Positions 23,001 to 34,948 of a stretch of 64,000 nucleotides of DNA are shown here, one piece after another (the stretch's first letter is position 1; each line of letters begins with the position of its first letter). The position numbers and the translations under genes are program-made. This stretch comes from Mya arenaria. Lineage: Eukaryota > Mollusca > Bivalvia > Myida > Myidae. The DNA is taken from NCBI RefSeq assembly GCF_026914265.1, contig NC_069124.1, positions 30,360,883 through 30,424,882 of the forward strand, read 5' to 3'. The notes beneath the pieces were generated by a model. The model made no database searches. It was not told the DNA's origin and saw only the letters and a list, made by a program, of their open reading frames with translations.

Positions 23001-26000
23001 GAAGTTGTCAAACAGTTTATGCCGGATTGTTTGGGGTAATTCACTGAAAGACTCTGAAAAAGAAAAAAGGCGCAAAATTCAGCATTGTTGACAGTTTTCC
23101 ATGTTTAAAATTTTGCCTACAATTTGCTGTATGTTATTCGGGCAATCCTGCAATGCGCAGCCAGTTAATGTTATCTATGGAAGTGGTCGAAGCATAGATA
23201 AAATATAGGTCATTATTTCAGAAAACATGAACAACCATTTCTGCGTGTGTTTTGTATCAGTGTGCTGTAGGTGCTATTATGGCGGAGATTGACGAGTATT
23301 CAATCATTTCTACTTTTAGAATTAAAATGCAAACTAAAAATGAAATATCTCTTTTTCAGAAATTTGATCTCCTAGACACACACCCCCCAGCCCCTGCAAA
23401 ACCTCTCCGAATTTATATGATATGGAAAATGATCTCTGTGAAGGCTGAAAATTCAGAATTCTGTCATAATATGGAGAACCCTCACTCATTTGAATTCAAA
23501 ATAATATTGCCATTTTAATAGTACCAAAGTCCTTCATTGTTTTAAACATCCTATGAAAATAAATTTACAGTGCTTAATGCTTAAGCTGATACATGTATAG
23601 ACCCTTATATGGTATTCACAGAAGTAAGATGGGCTTACTGGGCTGGTTGAGCTGGCTGGGTGACACACTGTAGAGACGCAGCATGGAGTGCAAGTACACA
23701 AGCAGTTTACAGCGTTGCCAGCGGAGACTCTCATCCACGGGCATCGTGGCAAGGTGGGTCAACACATACAGTGGGTACCTACAAAGAAAATGTTTTTAGT
23801 GACCTATGTTTCATTAAAATCCTGTTTAGAGTGTATAAGGTATGGAGCCGACACAAACATTTTTCAGACAGGACAGACAGACAGAACAACGGGCAAAAAG
23901 AGAGAATGTTCCTCTTCCAATTTAATGTCTTTTTGTAATAATAATTAGAATCATATAAATATTGACTGCCTTGGAGGTGACAGTGTATGTTGTCTACCTG
24001 AGGTTAATTCTGTAGGCCGAGGTAAAGCCAAGGTTGGCAGTATTTTCCAAAGGTTGACGCACTGTCACCAATAAGGCAGTCAATATCTATTTTATTAAAC
24101 CAAACAAAAACTAACAATGACGTTAGAGGGTCAAAGTGCGGCAGAGGGTTATAGTGTGTGGTCTAAAAATATTGCCCTGGCGTTTTTACTTTCAATTCTT
24201 TAGAAGTGAGGCATAAGAAAATAATGTACATGACAAAATCACAATCAAATGGCAGTAGTAGTACGGTAATTAATTATTACAGAGTATTTTCTGCAATATT
24301 TTAGAGAATATTTAGTTTTAGTCTGTGATGCTACATGGATATTGAAATAATATATTTACACCTACTTTTTTTTTTCACTCCACTCGCGAATGTTGTCTGC
24401 TGTACAGTTAAAGAAATCCTGGGCCAGATTCTGCAGCAGGTCCAGCTCAGACTGCGTAACCACTGTAACACACAAGTACTGTATCACAGTAACTGCCTCT
24501 CTTCTATTGCTCAAAAGAAAGAGGTCAAGCAAGAGCAAGCACTAGTGCACATGTGATTATTTTTAAACTCAATTTCAAAACAGCCCCTTTTCAACTTAAG
24601 ACTTGAAATTAGTTAACTCCACAATCTTCCTTACAGTATAAAGAGTAACAAGAACACTATGGTGGAGGGAGCTAACCCAAATGCTCCTATGTTGGTGATT
24701 TTTCAGTCATAAGACAAATATTAAAGCCAGTGTCACAGACTTTGCTTTACTGTACATATCCACATTGTCTCACTTGAATATCATGAACGGTTTTTAGAAT
24801 CTTATAACAATTATGAGTTTAATTAAAACAAAAAAATATTAGACAATCATTAGCATTTAATTTTAAGAAGGCTGTTTCTATGAGGGCAGAAGGGTGCTAG
24901 CAAAAAATCATAGGGTGCAGCACCCTGACATAGCTAAATGACTAAAACCCTAACACTTGGTTATAACATGTACGGTGTACTAAGAAACAGTAATAGTTGT
25001 AAGCAACAGATTGGCAACTGAAAAAAACAATAAGATAAAGAGGCTTGCTTCAATATTTGTTTGTATGGCAAACAAATTTGAATTTCGTTTTTTAAGCCAT
25101 TATTGTCATTAGAAATTAAGTGATCCTTAACTTCCAATGAGACACCTACCTGTATCAAGGGTATAGACGTCTTCCACGTTCTCCGCATCTTTGTTACACA
25201 CAGGCAGGGCACTAAGGCTATCTATCTGCTCAGCTAAACGCTCTTTCTCTAAAACCAGACATATACAAGTATATAAAAAAAATTGTCACTTATTTCAAAT
25301 AGCACAAACATGGTTTTCTTATGAACTAATGTTCACAATTTGTTAAGAGATATTTTTAGAGCACATGGTAAAATCTGACAAGATATAGAATGTGGTAGAG
25401 AATTGAAATCAAGTTTGATATGAATTGGATAAGAAATGCTTAAGTAAGAGTGAGCAGAAAAATGAAAGGGTGATGTGGCCGACAATAATGCAGATGAACA
25501 TGAACGGATGCTGCCGCCTTAAAACATGATCCTATCTGTAAGCCTTGCAACCCAATTATAACAAAAGTCATAGGGCCCTCATTGATATAAATGCTTACAT
25601 AGACAGGTACGTTAGCATAACAGCTGGTGTCACTCACCTTCCTGTCGGGACCGGACATGTTCCTGACCGTGGCGGGCATCCACCGCCATCACTCCCTCCA
25701 TCTCAGCGGCATCTATCCTGTTTCTATGTTTCTTCTCAAAACTCTGCTTCTTCTTCTTGCTCCCAAACGCCTCGACCAGACTTCCAAACTATATAAAAAT
25801 AAATGTCCATGCCTCAATCAGGATTCCAAACTCGAGTTACCAAGGCATTCTTTTACTGGAAATTTGAGGGAAAAAAGAGTGTATTATTATCAGTCAATAA
25901 TATCCATGCCTCAACCAGACTTCTAAACTAAATGCTAACATCCAAGCAGAAAACAATCCTTACAACTTTACTTCCAATAACCTGAAGTTTTAAGTTCTTA

Positions 26001-29000
26001 ATCCTGACTTCAGGATTAATCCTGAACATTAAAACCATGTCTGAAAAGTTGTCTCCCTTTTTTCCTTTATTGTCATTTAAGTTTATTTCAAAAGTAAAAA
26101 AGCATTTCATATCATTTTATCAATTTATTATCGAAAATGTAAACAAAAAGATTGATGGCATTTGTTACGTGTGTTACGTTGTGTTATTGCTCGCGCACCT
26201 GGATTTGCAAGCTTCTCCCCCAGAAAATAATCAAGCACAAAATAAAATTATAGACAAACCTTTTCCACATATGATTTTTCTTTGTCTGGGGTTTCAGGTT
26301 GCACCTTGTCAAGGCCTACAGAGTACAAAACAGACAAGGTATCACACAATAATGGGGCATCATCATGAAGAGGAGTCGAGCTTCCTCATACGGGAACATT
26401 CTATTTCTTATAGACAAAGCAAAAAGAATATACAAATTTATCAGAAAATTTGTCAACATTATTCTTAGCAGTTAGAATGGACCATTAGTTCCAATCAGTT
26501 CTTGGTGGATTAGGATAGTTAACTTATACCCACCCCACCCACACTCTATTTTGAGTCACAGCATGGCTTTCATTGGCTAGGGGCCACTGATAAGCCACTC
26601 CTACATGAGGAAAAGGTTAAACAAGCTCTTATTATATACCCTGATAATCTATGAGGCTGGCATAAAGTTGAAAACAAACCAATTTTATAGAAAATTGTTA
26701 TGGACACAATTATTAAGGTCTCATAAAACAGCCAGTTGTTATATACCAGGGCTGTATGTGAGCTTGCTATTATGTATAAATTAAAACATGACAGTTGTTT
26801 TTTGAGCCTGCTGCACCAACAATTAACCAAAATCTACTATATAAAACAGGGTTTTTTCCTCAAAAATATCAACTGCTCTAAAACTTTGTGTCAAGTACCT
26901 GGTATGAAGGGGACCATGTGAAACATCTCCGCGTCACAGACTCTCATCTTGCCCGTCTTCTCGTCATATATCCCAACATACTGCCTGAAACACCATTATA
27001 CCATCAGTATATCCTGACATACTGTCTGAAACACCATTATACCATCAGTATATCCTGACATACTTATACCATCAGTATATCCCGACATATTGTCTGAAAC
27101 ACCATTATACCATCAGTATATCCTGACATACTGTCTGAAACACCATTATACCATCAGTATATCCTGACATACTGTCTGAAACACCATTATACCATCAGCA
27201 TATCTTGACATACTGCCTAAAACACCATTATACCATCAGTATATCCTGACATACTTATACCATCAGTATATCCCGACATACTGTCTGAAACACCATTATA
27301 CCATCAGTATATCCTGACATACTGTCTGAAACACCATTATACCATCAGTATATCCTGACATACTGTCTGAAACACCATTATACCATCAGTATAAGCCAAC
27401 ATGCTGTCTGACATTATATTATCAATATATGTGGAATGCAAGGCTTTTTTTGGACAATTTCTTAATATAGGTTACCGATTATTTCACAAGGTTTAAAACT
27501 CACAATATTATTTTACAAAACTTAACATTGGTCAAGTAAAATTTCCATAGACTTAAAATTTGAATTGCAAAATATCGTGATATTTAACCCTTACTAAATT
27601 CAAACAATCTTTCAAATCATAACGACAAATAATATATTATGATGTTATCAGGCGAAAAATAGCCCTGTTAAAGCAGTGAGGTTCAGCAGAAATGGGAAAC
27701 TTACAAATGATGAGATTTAGAAAGAGAATGATAACAATGTGTAGAAATAAGTTGAAGAAAGTTTAAAATGTAATTCAAAATACATTTGAATCTCGCTTTG
27801 TCGAACTCTTGTTATCTCTATGTTCTGATTCTGTCCAAGATTTTTCGATGTTTTTTGGTTGAATTATACACTTTATATATTTCAGTTATATCTAATATTC
27901 ATTATCTTTAGAGGACAGAAGCTAAAACTGCCTGATTTTGAAGTAAAATACTTTGCCAAAAAAGGAGGAGGTCATTTCCTCAGGAAAGCAGACGACATAC
28001 ATTTTTGAGCAAATCCAAGTACCGTAATATCATAATGTTAAAACATCTACATGAGCGTTTTAATTAGAAACCTTAGTGTTCCTTTTGCAGAGTTCAAACT
28101 GGTCGGGCCATGATTCTTCCCAATATATGTCATGGACGAAGATTCCATTACCTGAAACATAAATACCAATTACATTCAATCACTGAATACAGTTACATCT
28201 ACAGAAAAGGATTTGGGCTCAAGAGTTATAGAAGGGTGCTGCACCCTGTCCCTTTTGGTAGCACCCTTCTGCCCTCATAGAGACCAGCATGGGCACCCTT
28301 CTGCCCTCATAGAGACCAGCATGGTCACCCTTCTGCCCACATGGAGACCAGCATGGGCACCCTTCTGCCCTCATGGAGACCAGCATGGGCACCCTTCTGG
28401 CCTCATGGAGACCAGCATGGGCACCCTTCTGCCCTCATGGAGACCAGCATGGGCACCCTTCTGCCCTCATGGAGACCAGCATGTACCCTTCTGCCCTCAT
28501 GGAGACCAGCATGGGCACCCTTCTGCCCTCATGGAGACCAGCATGGGCACCCTTCTGCCCTCATAGAGACCAGCATGGGCATACTTCTGCCCTCATAGAG
28601 ACCAGCATGGGCACCCTTCTGCACTCATGGAGACCAGCATGGGCACCCTTCTGCCTTCATAGAATTAACCCTTTTCTTCATTGATATGCCTTTTTACTCC
28701 TCTATCCTTAGCCTTGGTATATGTTTTCTGACCCTCAAATTATTTAAGTGGATTAAATATGGGATGCTGGTGTGGTCACTTCTCTATGAAGGAAAAGGGT
28801 TAAAAGCTTAAGACTGTCAAATGCTTCTTTTTTTATCAAAACATATACAGGGTAATATGTACATGTTTAGCAGATGAAACCTAATATGAATATTTTTTTC
28901 AATAAAACACAATCATAACATTTTATATCAATTTAATGATGTTCAAATTAATCACAGTCCAATACAATATGCCATTTTCTCTGTTGGCATCCTCTCCCAC

Positions 29001-32000
29001 ATCTGCAGCAGCATGTCATAAGTCAAACCTGGCTAAAACTCTACAGCATGAGTCATATTTAAAAAGAAAGGCTTACTGCTATCATCACAATGCTGTCCGA
29101 CCAACAGACAATCAGTCTACTGCTATCATCACAAGTCTTTCCGACCAACAGACAATCAGTCTTACAATTGACATGATGTCAAACAACACCAACATAAATT
29201 TTCATAACTGTTGGTGAGATTTACAAGTCACGTGATCAGGATGGACAAGCAAATGTATTTAGATTTGGACTCAATGAATTAATTCCTAAAAGAAAGTAGA
29301 TAATTATCAGTGCAGTCATAATCCGCTTTAAGAGTAAAATCAAATGTTTCATTCAAGTGTATTAATATTACAGGTATATTCAATCTCAAAGATTGATAGA
29401 AAAATTTAAACAACGCTAGTCATGACACATTCAGGAATTAGTCAGACCATAGGCTACTTTGAGCGCAATTATAATACAATTCAGTTTCCGATATATGAGA
29501 TCTTAAAGTTGCATTCTCACAGATATACCATTTTTACAACTTTTTTTATTTTTGGTCTTGGAAGGAGCAAATTTTTGCATAAATATCTTCAAACAATGAT
29601 ATAAGATTGCTGACAAAAAATCAGATTGTAGGTTATCATATTTCTGTTCGAAAATTAATGTTTTATGGCTTAAACTGTTACTAACGGTTTAAGAAAAATG
29701 CATAAAACATCAATTTTTGAACTTAAATATAAAAATCCATGATCTATTTTTTGTCAGCTGTCTTATATAACTTTCAATGGATTCGCACAAATTGGCTCGC
29801 TCCAAGACAAAAAATAAAAAAGTTGTCAAAACGTTCAATCTGTGAGAGTGCAGCTTTAAGAGTAAAATAAAATGTTTCATTCAAGTGTATTAATATTACA
29901 TTCAATAACAAAGATTTATACTTTTTTTAAACATTTAAGGTATTTCCCTCGAGATAAACACCATATTTAATTATCCACAACATGAGTATACATGTAGTAA
30001 ACATTTTTATTTTTTTGCACAAAAAAACCTGTTTCTGTGTGTCAGAGCATAAATCCTGCAGTAATGTCACAGACTTGAACCAACACTTATGTAAGTTGAA
30101 GATATGCGCAAATAATTTGACCTTCTACTTTAATACCAAGGCTTAAAAAACTACATTTGGTTCGGTTTACCCGACCCTACCTAGGACATAGGTGCAGACC
30201 CTACAGTTTTTATAGTCAGTTGGTAAAAAAATGAAAAATAAATAAAAATGTGTTTTAATATGTAGGTTAAAACCTTGAACACAGAAAAATTGCTTTAACA
30301 CCATTCTCCAATGATGAAAATAAAGACTAATATAAAAAAAAGAGAAGCATACCTACCCTACATATTTTTGAAAAGGATGTAACCCTTACCAAACAATTTT
30401 TTGGGGGGATTTACACAGTTCACATTCGAAAACTACAAAATCCATTGAAATACTGCAAGATTCAATAACTAAGATTCACTATTACTAATCATTTTCAATG
30501 CAAGGATTCCAGCCAGGAGAGCATTTTTTCACAAAAGTTTCTATTTGTCGATCTTTGTGAGACGATCTTCAATAACTATATGTTCCGGCTAACCTTCGTC
30601 AGTAATTATCAGTTTAATTAAAATCATTTTGGACAGTTATAACATTGCTTTTCCACTCAAACCTTTTCTAGACACAGGCAAAAAAAAATGATTAGTAAGG
30701 GTTAAATCCATTTCAAAAACAGATGAGGAAGGTAGGCTTTTTTATTTTATTTTTTTTGGCTTGATGTCAGAATATTATTGTCATCAATGGAGAATGGTGT
30801 TAAAGGATTATTCTGTATTTTTTACCCACTGACTATTAAACAGTAGGGTCAGCGCCTTTTTCATAGGCAAACCAAATGTTGTTGGTTTTTTTTCAGACAC
30901 TTACAACAGTCTATCATTTAAAACCTCTTTAAGATACTTACAACAGTTTTGTTATTCTTCGTTCGTTGATCTGTTCTGTTCTTGTGGGTGAGCAGCTTCC
31001 CATGTAGGTCTTTCCTGTGTTCATCCTTAACCAATCCATTTGCAAACTTGCCTGAAAAACATTTTAAATGTAAAGATGAAGTGAAAAAACTGTCATAAAT
31101 GAATGCATGTAGGTTAAACTTTATAAGGGTTTAATAAGGGCATTAAATGCGGAAAAGGGGCAAAGGGTTATGGGAGAAAGGCCTAGGGGCATATATATCT
31201 GTCTGCGAACAGCTAACATAGGTCTCATATGCTAACAGGTAACATATGTGTATAAACTTGACGAAAATGTTAAAAATGAGTTTAATTGATATGACACTTC
31301 TTCAAACCACTTTCTGTTAATAATAAGTGAACAAATGGAAAAACAGCAGGGAAGGTTAAATATGCAATAACATGTCTCAGGGCCAATATCCATAAATATC
31401 TTGAAACATTTCTAAAATTATTTCCTAAAATTTCCATAGTCAATAAAATGAAAAGTACAAGTGTTTTAAGATTTATTTAATATAACTATGACATGTGAAA
31501 TACTTAACTTAGAAAAAGGACATATGTTAGGATATGACTTAAAGCGTCTCGCTGATTTTACTTTTAGATCACCCATCACTAAATCGAGTCATAAATGATA
31601 AAACCAGAGTACAAGTTCACACCTTCAAAGGTTTGACAGTTGTTTAAAAAAAGCTGTCATGGATGCTGTCATAGTGTTTTATCAAAAATCCAAACACATC
31701 AGATTCATTCATACTCTCAGCAGGTAAAATTGAGGGTCGATCTGGTCTCCGGAATCACACATATCAAAGATATAAATTGAAGTTAATACCTGAAAAACTT
31801 TTCAAGTTATGCTCCAGACAGAAAAATTAGTATGAAAATTTAAAAAGGGCAATTACAAAAAAAATAATGTACCCAAAGTTATAGTTCTATTGTGAAAGAA
31901 AGAGTGTATGCCCAAACGGGAGTTTGAACCTTTCAACCTACAGCCGACACCACAACCACATTGCCATAAAAGCTAGCTCAACAATGAGGATGTTAGAACT

Positions 32001-32605
32001 GCCCTATACAGCTGACACTACATTCCCCCCTCTTTTACCTTTCTTGGGACTGGACCAAAACTCCCTAAACCTGGATGTACAGACCTGTACAGGTTCGGTT
32101 ACCGCCCCATTACATTTAATTACTTCTGACACCATTATTGTAAAAGGAAGAGTGTATGCCCAAATGGGGGTTTGAACCTTTCAACCTACAACTGACATCA
32201 CAACCGCATTGCCATAAAAGATTGTTCAACAATGAGGCCGTTGGAAGTGCCCTTTACGGCTGACGCTACAATTCTTGTGCACTGCACTTTTGAGTTATAT
32301 CTGTATTCAGTGTGAATATAAAGGTTGAATACAATACGGTAATACCTATTGCTATATCTCGTTCGACGTGTTATCCGCATATTCTGACGTTTCAGAAAAG
32401 AATAGGACTTACAAATATTAGTTGTCCGAACTTCATCTTATCCGAATTTAAAACACAACATGTAAACAATCATAGTTTGGCAGTTATGATGAACTTGAAC
32501 ACTTTCAACCTAAAATAATTATTTACCTAAGAAAAAAGATCTGCTATCTGTCTGGTCATATTCTATCTTTGCAGAAGCATTTCCACCTTTCTTTCTCTTT
32601 GACAT
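20028..32605 (-). CDS. POLR1E: RNA polymerase I subunit RPA49 (PAF53), 12 exons, 412 aa
   Basis: Exons in gene order: 32605-32527, 31051-30942, 28151-28072, 26984-26899, 26315-26260, 25788-25638, 25248-25150, 24462-24366, 23778-23639, 23053-22978, 21722-21600, 20169-20028. All borders are GT-AG and every phase matches, totalling 1239 nt with the stop. RPA49 forms a heterodimer with RPA34/POLR1G that supports Pol I initiation and elongation in the nucleolus. Residues 1-118 match the N-terminal dimerisation module (YIGKNHG at 72-78; CDAEMFHMVPFIP at 106-118). Residues about 138-190 carry the linker with EAFGSKKKKQ. Residues 221 to about 365 match the tandem winged helix (DLLQNLAQDFFNC; KDRLAAFVLVLCLHIDEF). 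The end has GTLALPL and a basic GGGKRRR. Length is close to human POLR1E (about 420 aa). The exon-3 donor (AAG|GTTTCT) is weak, exon 8 ends in ten consecutive A, and the exon-4 acceptor is part of a tandem array. The first Met is chosen because it opens the conserved frame with no upstream in-frame exon visible. Confidence 0.95.
20240..20463 (+). mobile_element. MITE-B, copy 3 (internally shortened)
   Basis: About 224 bp in the last intron of POLR1E: a TTGAAGGGGCTACACAGCAT-like left end, CAACAGCAACAAAATATTG where the long form has several hundred bases more, and the right end CCAGTCCCTTTAA. Confidence 0.7.
21015..21185 (-). mobile_element. SINE-A, copy 3 (head lost)
   Basis: Keeps the tail ACGATTGTGAAGAAAGTTAT and the GCACGATGTTGCACGAGAG and ACCAAACTCACAT segments, but the tRNA-like head is gone. 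Located in the last intron of POLR1E. Confidence 0.65.
22230..22425 (+). mobile_element. tRNA-derived SINE-C, copy 1
   Basis: Starts around AACAGTGATTAGGTGTCCTC (A-box-like), has GTGGGTTCGATCCCCATC (box B), then CTCATGGCCTCTC and a tail AGCTAAAATGAATTTGTATA. Weaker copies with the same order are at 50760-50935 and 57000-57075. Confidence 0.65.
26967..27393. repeat. 41-bp minisatellite spanning the POLR1E exon-4 acceptor
   Basis: About ten units of 41 bp (two shortened to 27) of the form TATATCCTGACATACTGT, then CTGAAACACCATTATACCAT, then CAG. The first unit covers the last-transcribed intron bases and the first 18 bases of exon 4 (26967-26984). On the minus strand each full unit repeats the acceptor GGTGTTTCAG. 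Confidence 0.95.
28213..28664. repeat. 32-bp minisatellite inside a dispersed element
   Basis: About 12 copies of GGGCACCCTTCTGCCCTCAT followed by GGAGACCAGCAT. The units are open in several frames and give overlapping nonsense frames rich in METSMGTLL. The flanks (AGAAGGGTGCTGCACCCT on the left, CTGCCTTCATAGAATTAA on the right) match unexpanded dispersed copies near 24885, 47210 and 48930. In POLR1E intron 2, 60 bp upstream of exon 3. Confidence 0.95.
29325..29900. mobile_element. Foldback MITE-A, copy 5, with a duplicated 48-bp flank
   Basis: The MITE itself spans 29503-29859 with TTAA at both ends. The 48 bp at 29325-29372 and 29853-29900 are direct repeats with one mismatch, beginning GCTTTAAGAGTAAAAT; the similarity fades gradually afterwards. 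The left copy is preceded by GTGCAG, like a leftover MITE right end. In POLR1E intron 2. Confidence 0.85.
30153..30881. repeat. Large foldback element with arms of about 200 bp
   Basis: The left arm begins ACATTTGGTTCGGTTTACCC and the right arm is its approximate inverse ending GCAAACCAAATGT. Inner arm sequence AACACCATTCTCCAATGATG is mirrored by CATCAATGGAGAATGGTGTT. A single related arm occurs at 51495-51790. In POLR1E intron 2, just short of exon 2. Confidence 0.7.
31890..32275 (-). repeat. Two direct copies of a tRNA-like element (SINE-E)
   Basis: Segments at about 31895-32025 and 32140-32272 are near-identical (AGAGTGTATGCCCAAAC.GG to CTGACACTACA). Read on the minus strand they show TGGCAATGTGG (A-box-like) and GGTTCAAACTCCC (B-box-like). 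In POLR1E intron 1. Confidence 0.6.
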
Positions 32606-34655
32606 TTTCCACGTTTGGGTTTTGGATAAAAAACAAATTAATCCGCATATAGAGCGTGGCAATCAACAGTTTCTTTACATCATCGAGCCGTGATTCAAAT
32701 GGGTGAATGAGGAAAGCAATATTAAAGCTTCAACTTTTGTAGGAACAGACAACTCACAGAGGCGGTTCTATGATTTGGTGTTAGAGATGGTGAAGTGATT
32801 CAATATTGTATAAGGGGTGATTGGGGATCCGCTCCCAAGAAAAAATGGCTATTCCAGTCTAAAATCGTGCAGTTACATGTAGGCGTATTTTTCTCATATT
32901 TTTTCGAAAATGACATACCTTAGCCCTTATTCCCTTTGACAATGTTAGGGGCGGGGTGGGGAGTCATATTGTCTTGTCATGTTGCATTTGGTTGAAAGTT
33001 CTTCTCCTTAAACATTCGGTTGCTAGTCTCCGCCATTAGACAATCTGTTGGTTTGCGGTTGCCATGCCGGGCAAGTTAGGTGCCTCCTCCAACAGTATAC
33101 TTTACCCTCGCGTAGCATCGTTCCAACGGCAGTGATAAATGTTATGTTGATATAGCTTGTTGCACATTCGATATGAAATAAACAAATTTAAACTAAACTG
33201 CCGCCCTTTCTCAGACGTGTTCTCAAAGTTTCATCCCAAAAACTGGTAAACGCACTGCAGTACCATGTAAAAGTTTTGATGCGCACAAAATGGATATAAT
33301 CATTCTTTTATGCTTTTCGGTGAAATATGCAATATTAGCATTGCCATAACAACGTTGAAAATATCTACAAGATATTTTACAGGAGTGAAAATATCAAGTT
33401 TTAGAACAACTTTTAAAATCAATTGTAGCTACTTCTCTTTGATCAAAACGGAGTACTTCACCAGTAAACCAGTAAATAATGTAAACAATAATAATTAGAT
33501 ATATTAAAAATGTAAGCATATGTTTAAATAAAGCTTTGTTTGGAAACAAAACAATTTACTGTTTATTAGGGAAATGATAGGGTCTTTTATCAAACGTTTT
33601 CTTAATACTAAATGCTTGAACATTTGCGTACAAAACATTACAGACGAAAACAAATGTTTTCAAAAACATAATTTTCGGCGTAAATCATCTATTTAACATC
33701 TTTTGAAAATGTCTGACTTTGTAATACGAACTTCCCGGAAAATTCACACATCGATTAAAATACCCCACCACACGTCAAATAACGTAAACGAAGTGTGGTC
33801 ATCACTCTTCGCTTTATCGGGAAAACAACACGTATACAAGCGAATCAGAATGATTTCTGGCAGTATTAAAGGCTGATCCCAATATAGTATGAAGCCGTAT
33901 TCTATGAAAAAAGCTCGTAAACTTGTAAAACATTTGTTTTTTCTCACACGTTCGAAATTCGTTCAGTTAATGGCGACCAGTGGAATATGGTCTGTGTAGT
34001 CATGCCCCATTCGATTAAAACAATCGTGTGTTAACTGTTATTATTTGGAACATAATGCATTGATAAAAGTTTATTGATGAATGTTTATGAAATGTTTGCA
34101 TTGAAACACAAGTACATAATAAACTTCATAAAAACAAAGATCTTTGAGAACTATTTCTTCGCAAGCAGGCGAATGAACGACAGTCTACGTCATCGGTGAT
34201 TAAAACTTTGCATGAGGGGCATCCAACGGGTAGCAAAAGGTATTCCAAAAAGGGGGTAGTTCGAAAAGTAAATTAAAATACTATTTTTGACACTTTTAAA
34301 ATAAGTTTTTCCTTGACGCTCATGAAATAAAATGCGATCGTACACAGAAATCAACATACATCCTCTATATCATTGCTTGAAAATGTGTCATAATCATGAA
34401 GGCGTCGGTGTCAACGTAACAAACTGGTAGACGTAAATTTTTAGAAAGATGATGATCAAATTAAAATAATCATAATTTGGCCAACTGTATGAAATAAGAT
34501 ACTTTAACGTGTTACGCTTAAAATCTTTTGAGAACTTGTGCCGGAAGATTGGTTCGGGGATTTTATCCCCGGTTGTGATGGTGTAAAGAAAACCCGGCGA
34601 ACAATGATTCAACTTACATGTTCGCGTCACAGAACGTTTGAACACTTTTTTGTAC
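32606..34655. other. Upstream region of POLR1E and downstream flank of the carrier gene
   Basis: No further exon is seen. POLR1E promoter elements should lie just above 32605; I see no TATA box in the first 100 bases, as usual for housekeeping genes. The open frames at 33310-33498 and 33744-33947 show no similarity to anything I know. Confidence 0.4.
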
Positions 34656-34670
34656 TTTATTATGTTTATT
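34656..34670 (-). terminator. Candidate poly(A) signals of the SLC25 gene
   Basis: Two AATAAA hexamers on the minus strand (34661-34656 and 34670-34665), about 280 nt past the stop codon at 34949-34951. Confidence 0.5.
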
Positions 34671-34948
34671 TATACTAATTAGTTCATAAATATATGTCTT
34701 ATAAGCTTAAATATCGATTAGCAAAGATAACAAATGGTGGCAACATGCAAACATATAATCCACATTTGGGACGGTTGCAAAACTGAGTGTATTTTGATCC
34801 TACAGGTTGGAACAGGATTCCCAACTGTTAAATTATACATTAATGAATTCAGGATGTTATTTTGCTTCACAGAAGCATTTCGACCCGTATAGAGACAATG
34901 TACTGTCACACGCGCTATGTGGATGCTGATGACGACTCCGTGAAACAT

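Noticed and set aside
26967..27393. CRISPR-like array
   Set aside because: Units are contiguous with no unique spacers and lie across an animal splice site; it is a minisatellite.
28213..28684. Three overlapping open frames rich in METSMGTLLPS
   Set aside because: Translation of a 32-bp minisatellite in successive frames, not a protein.
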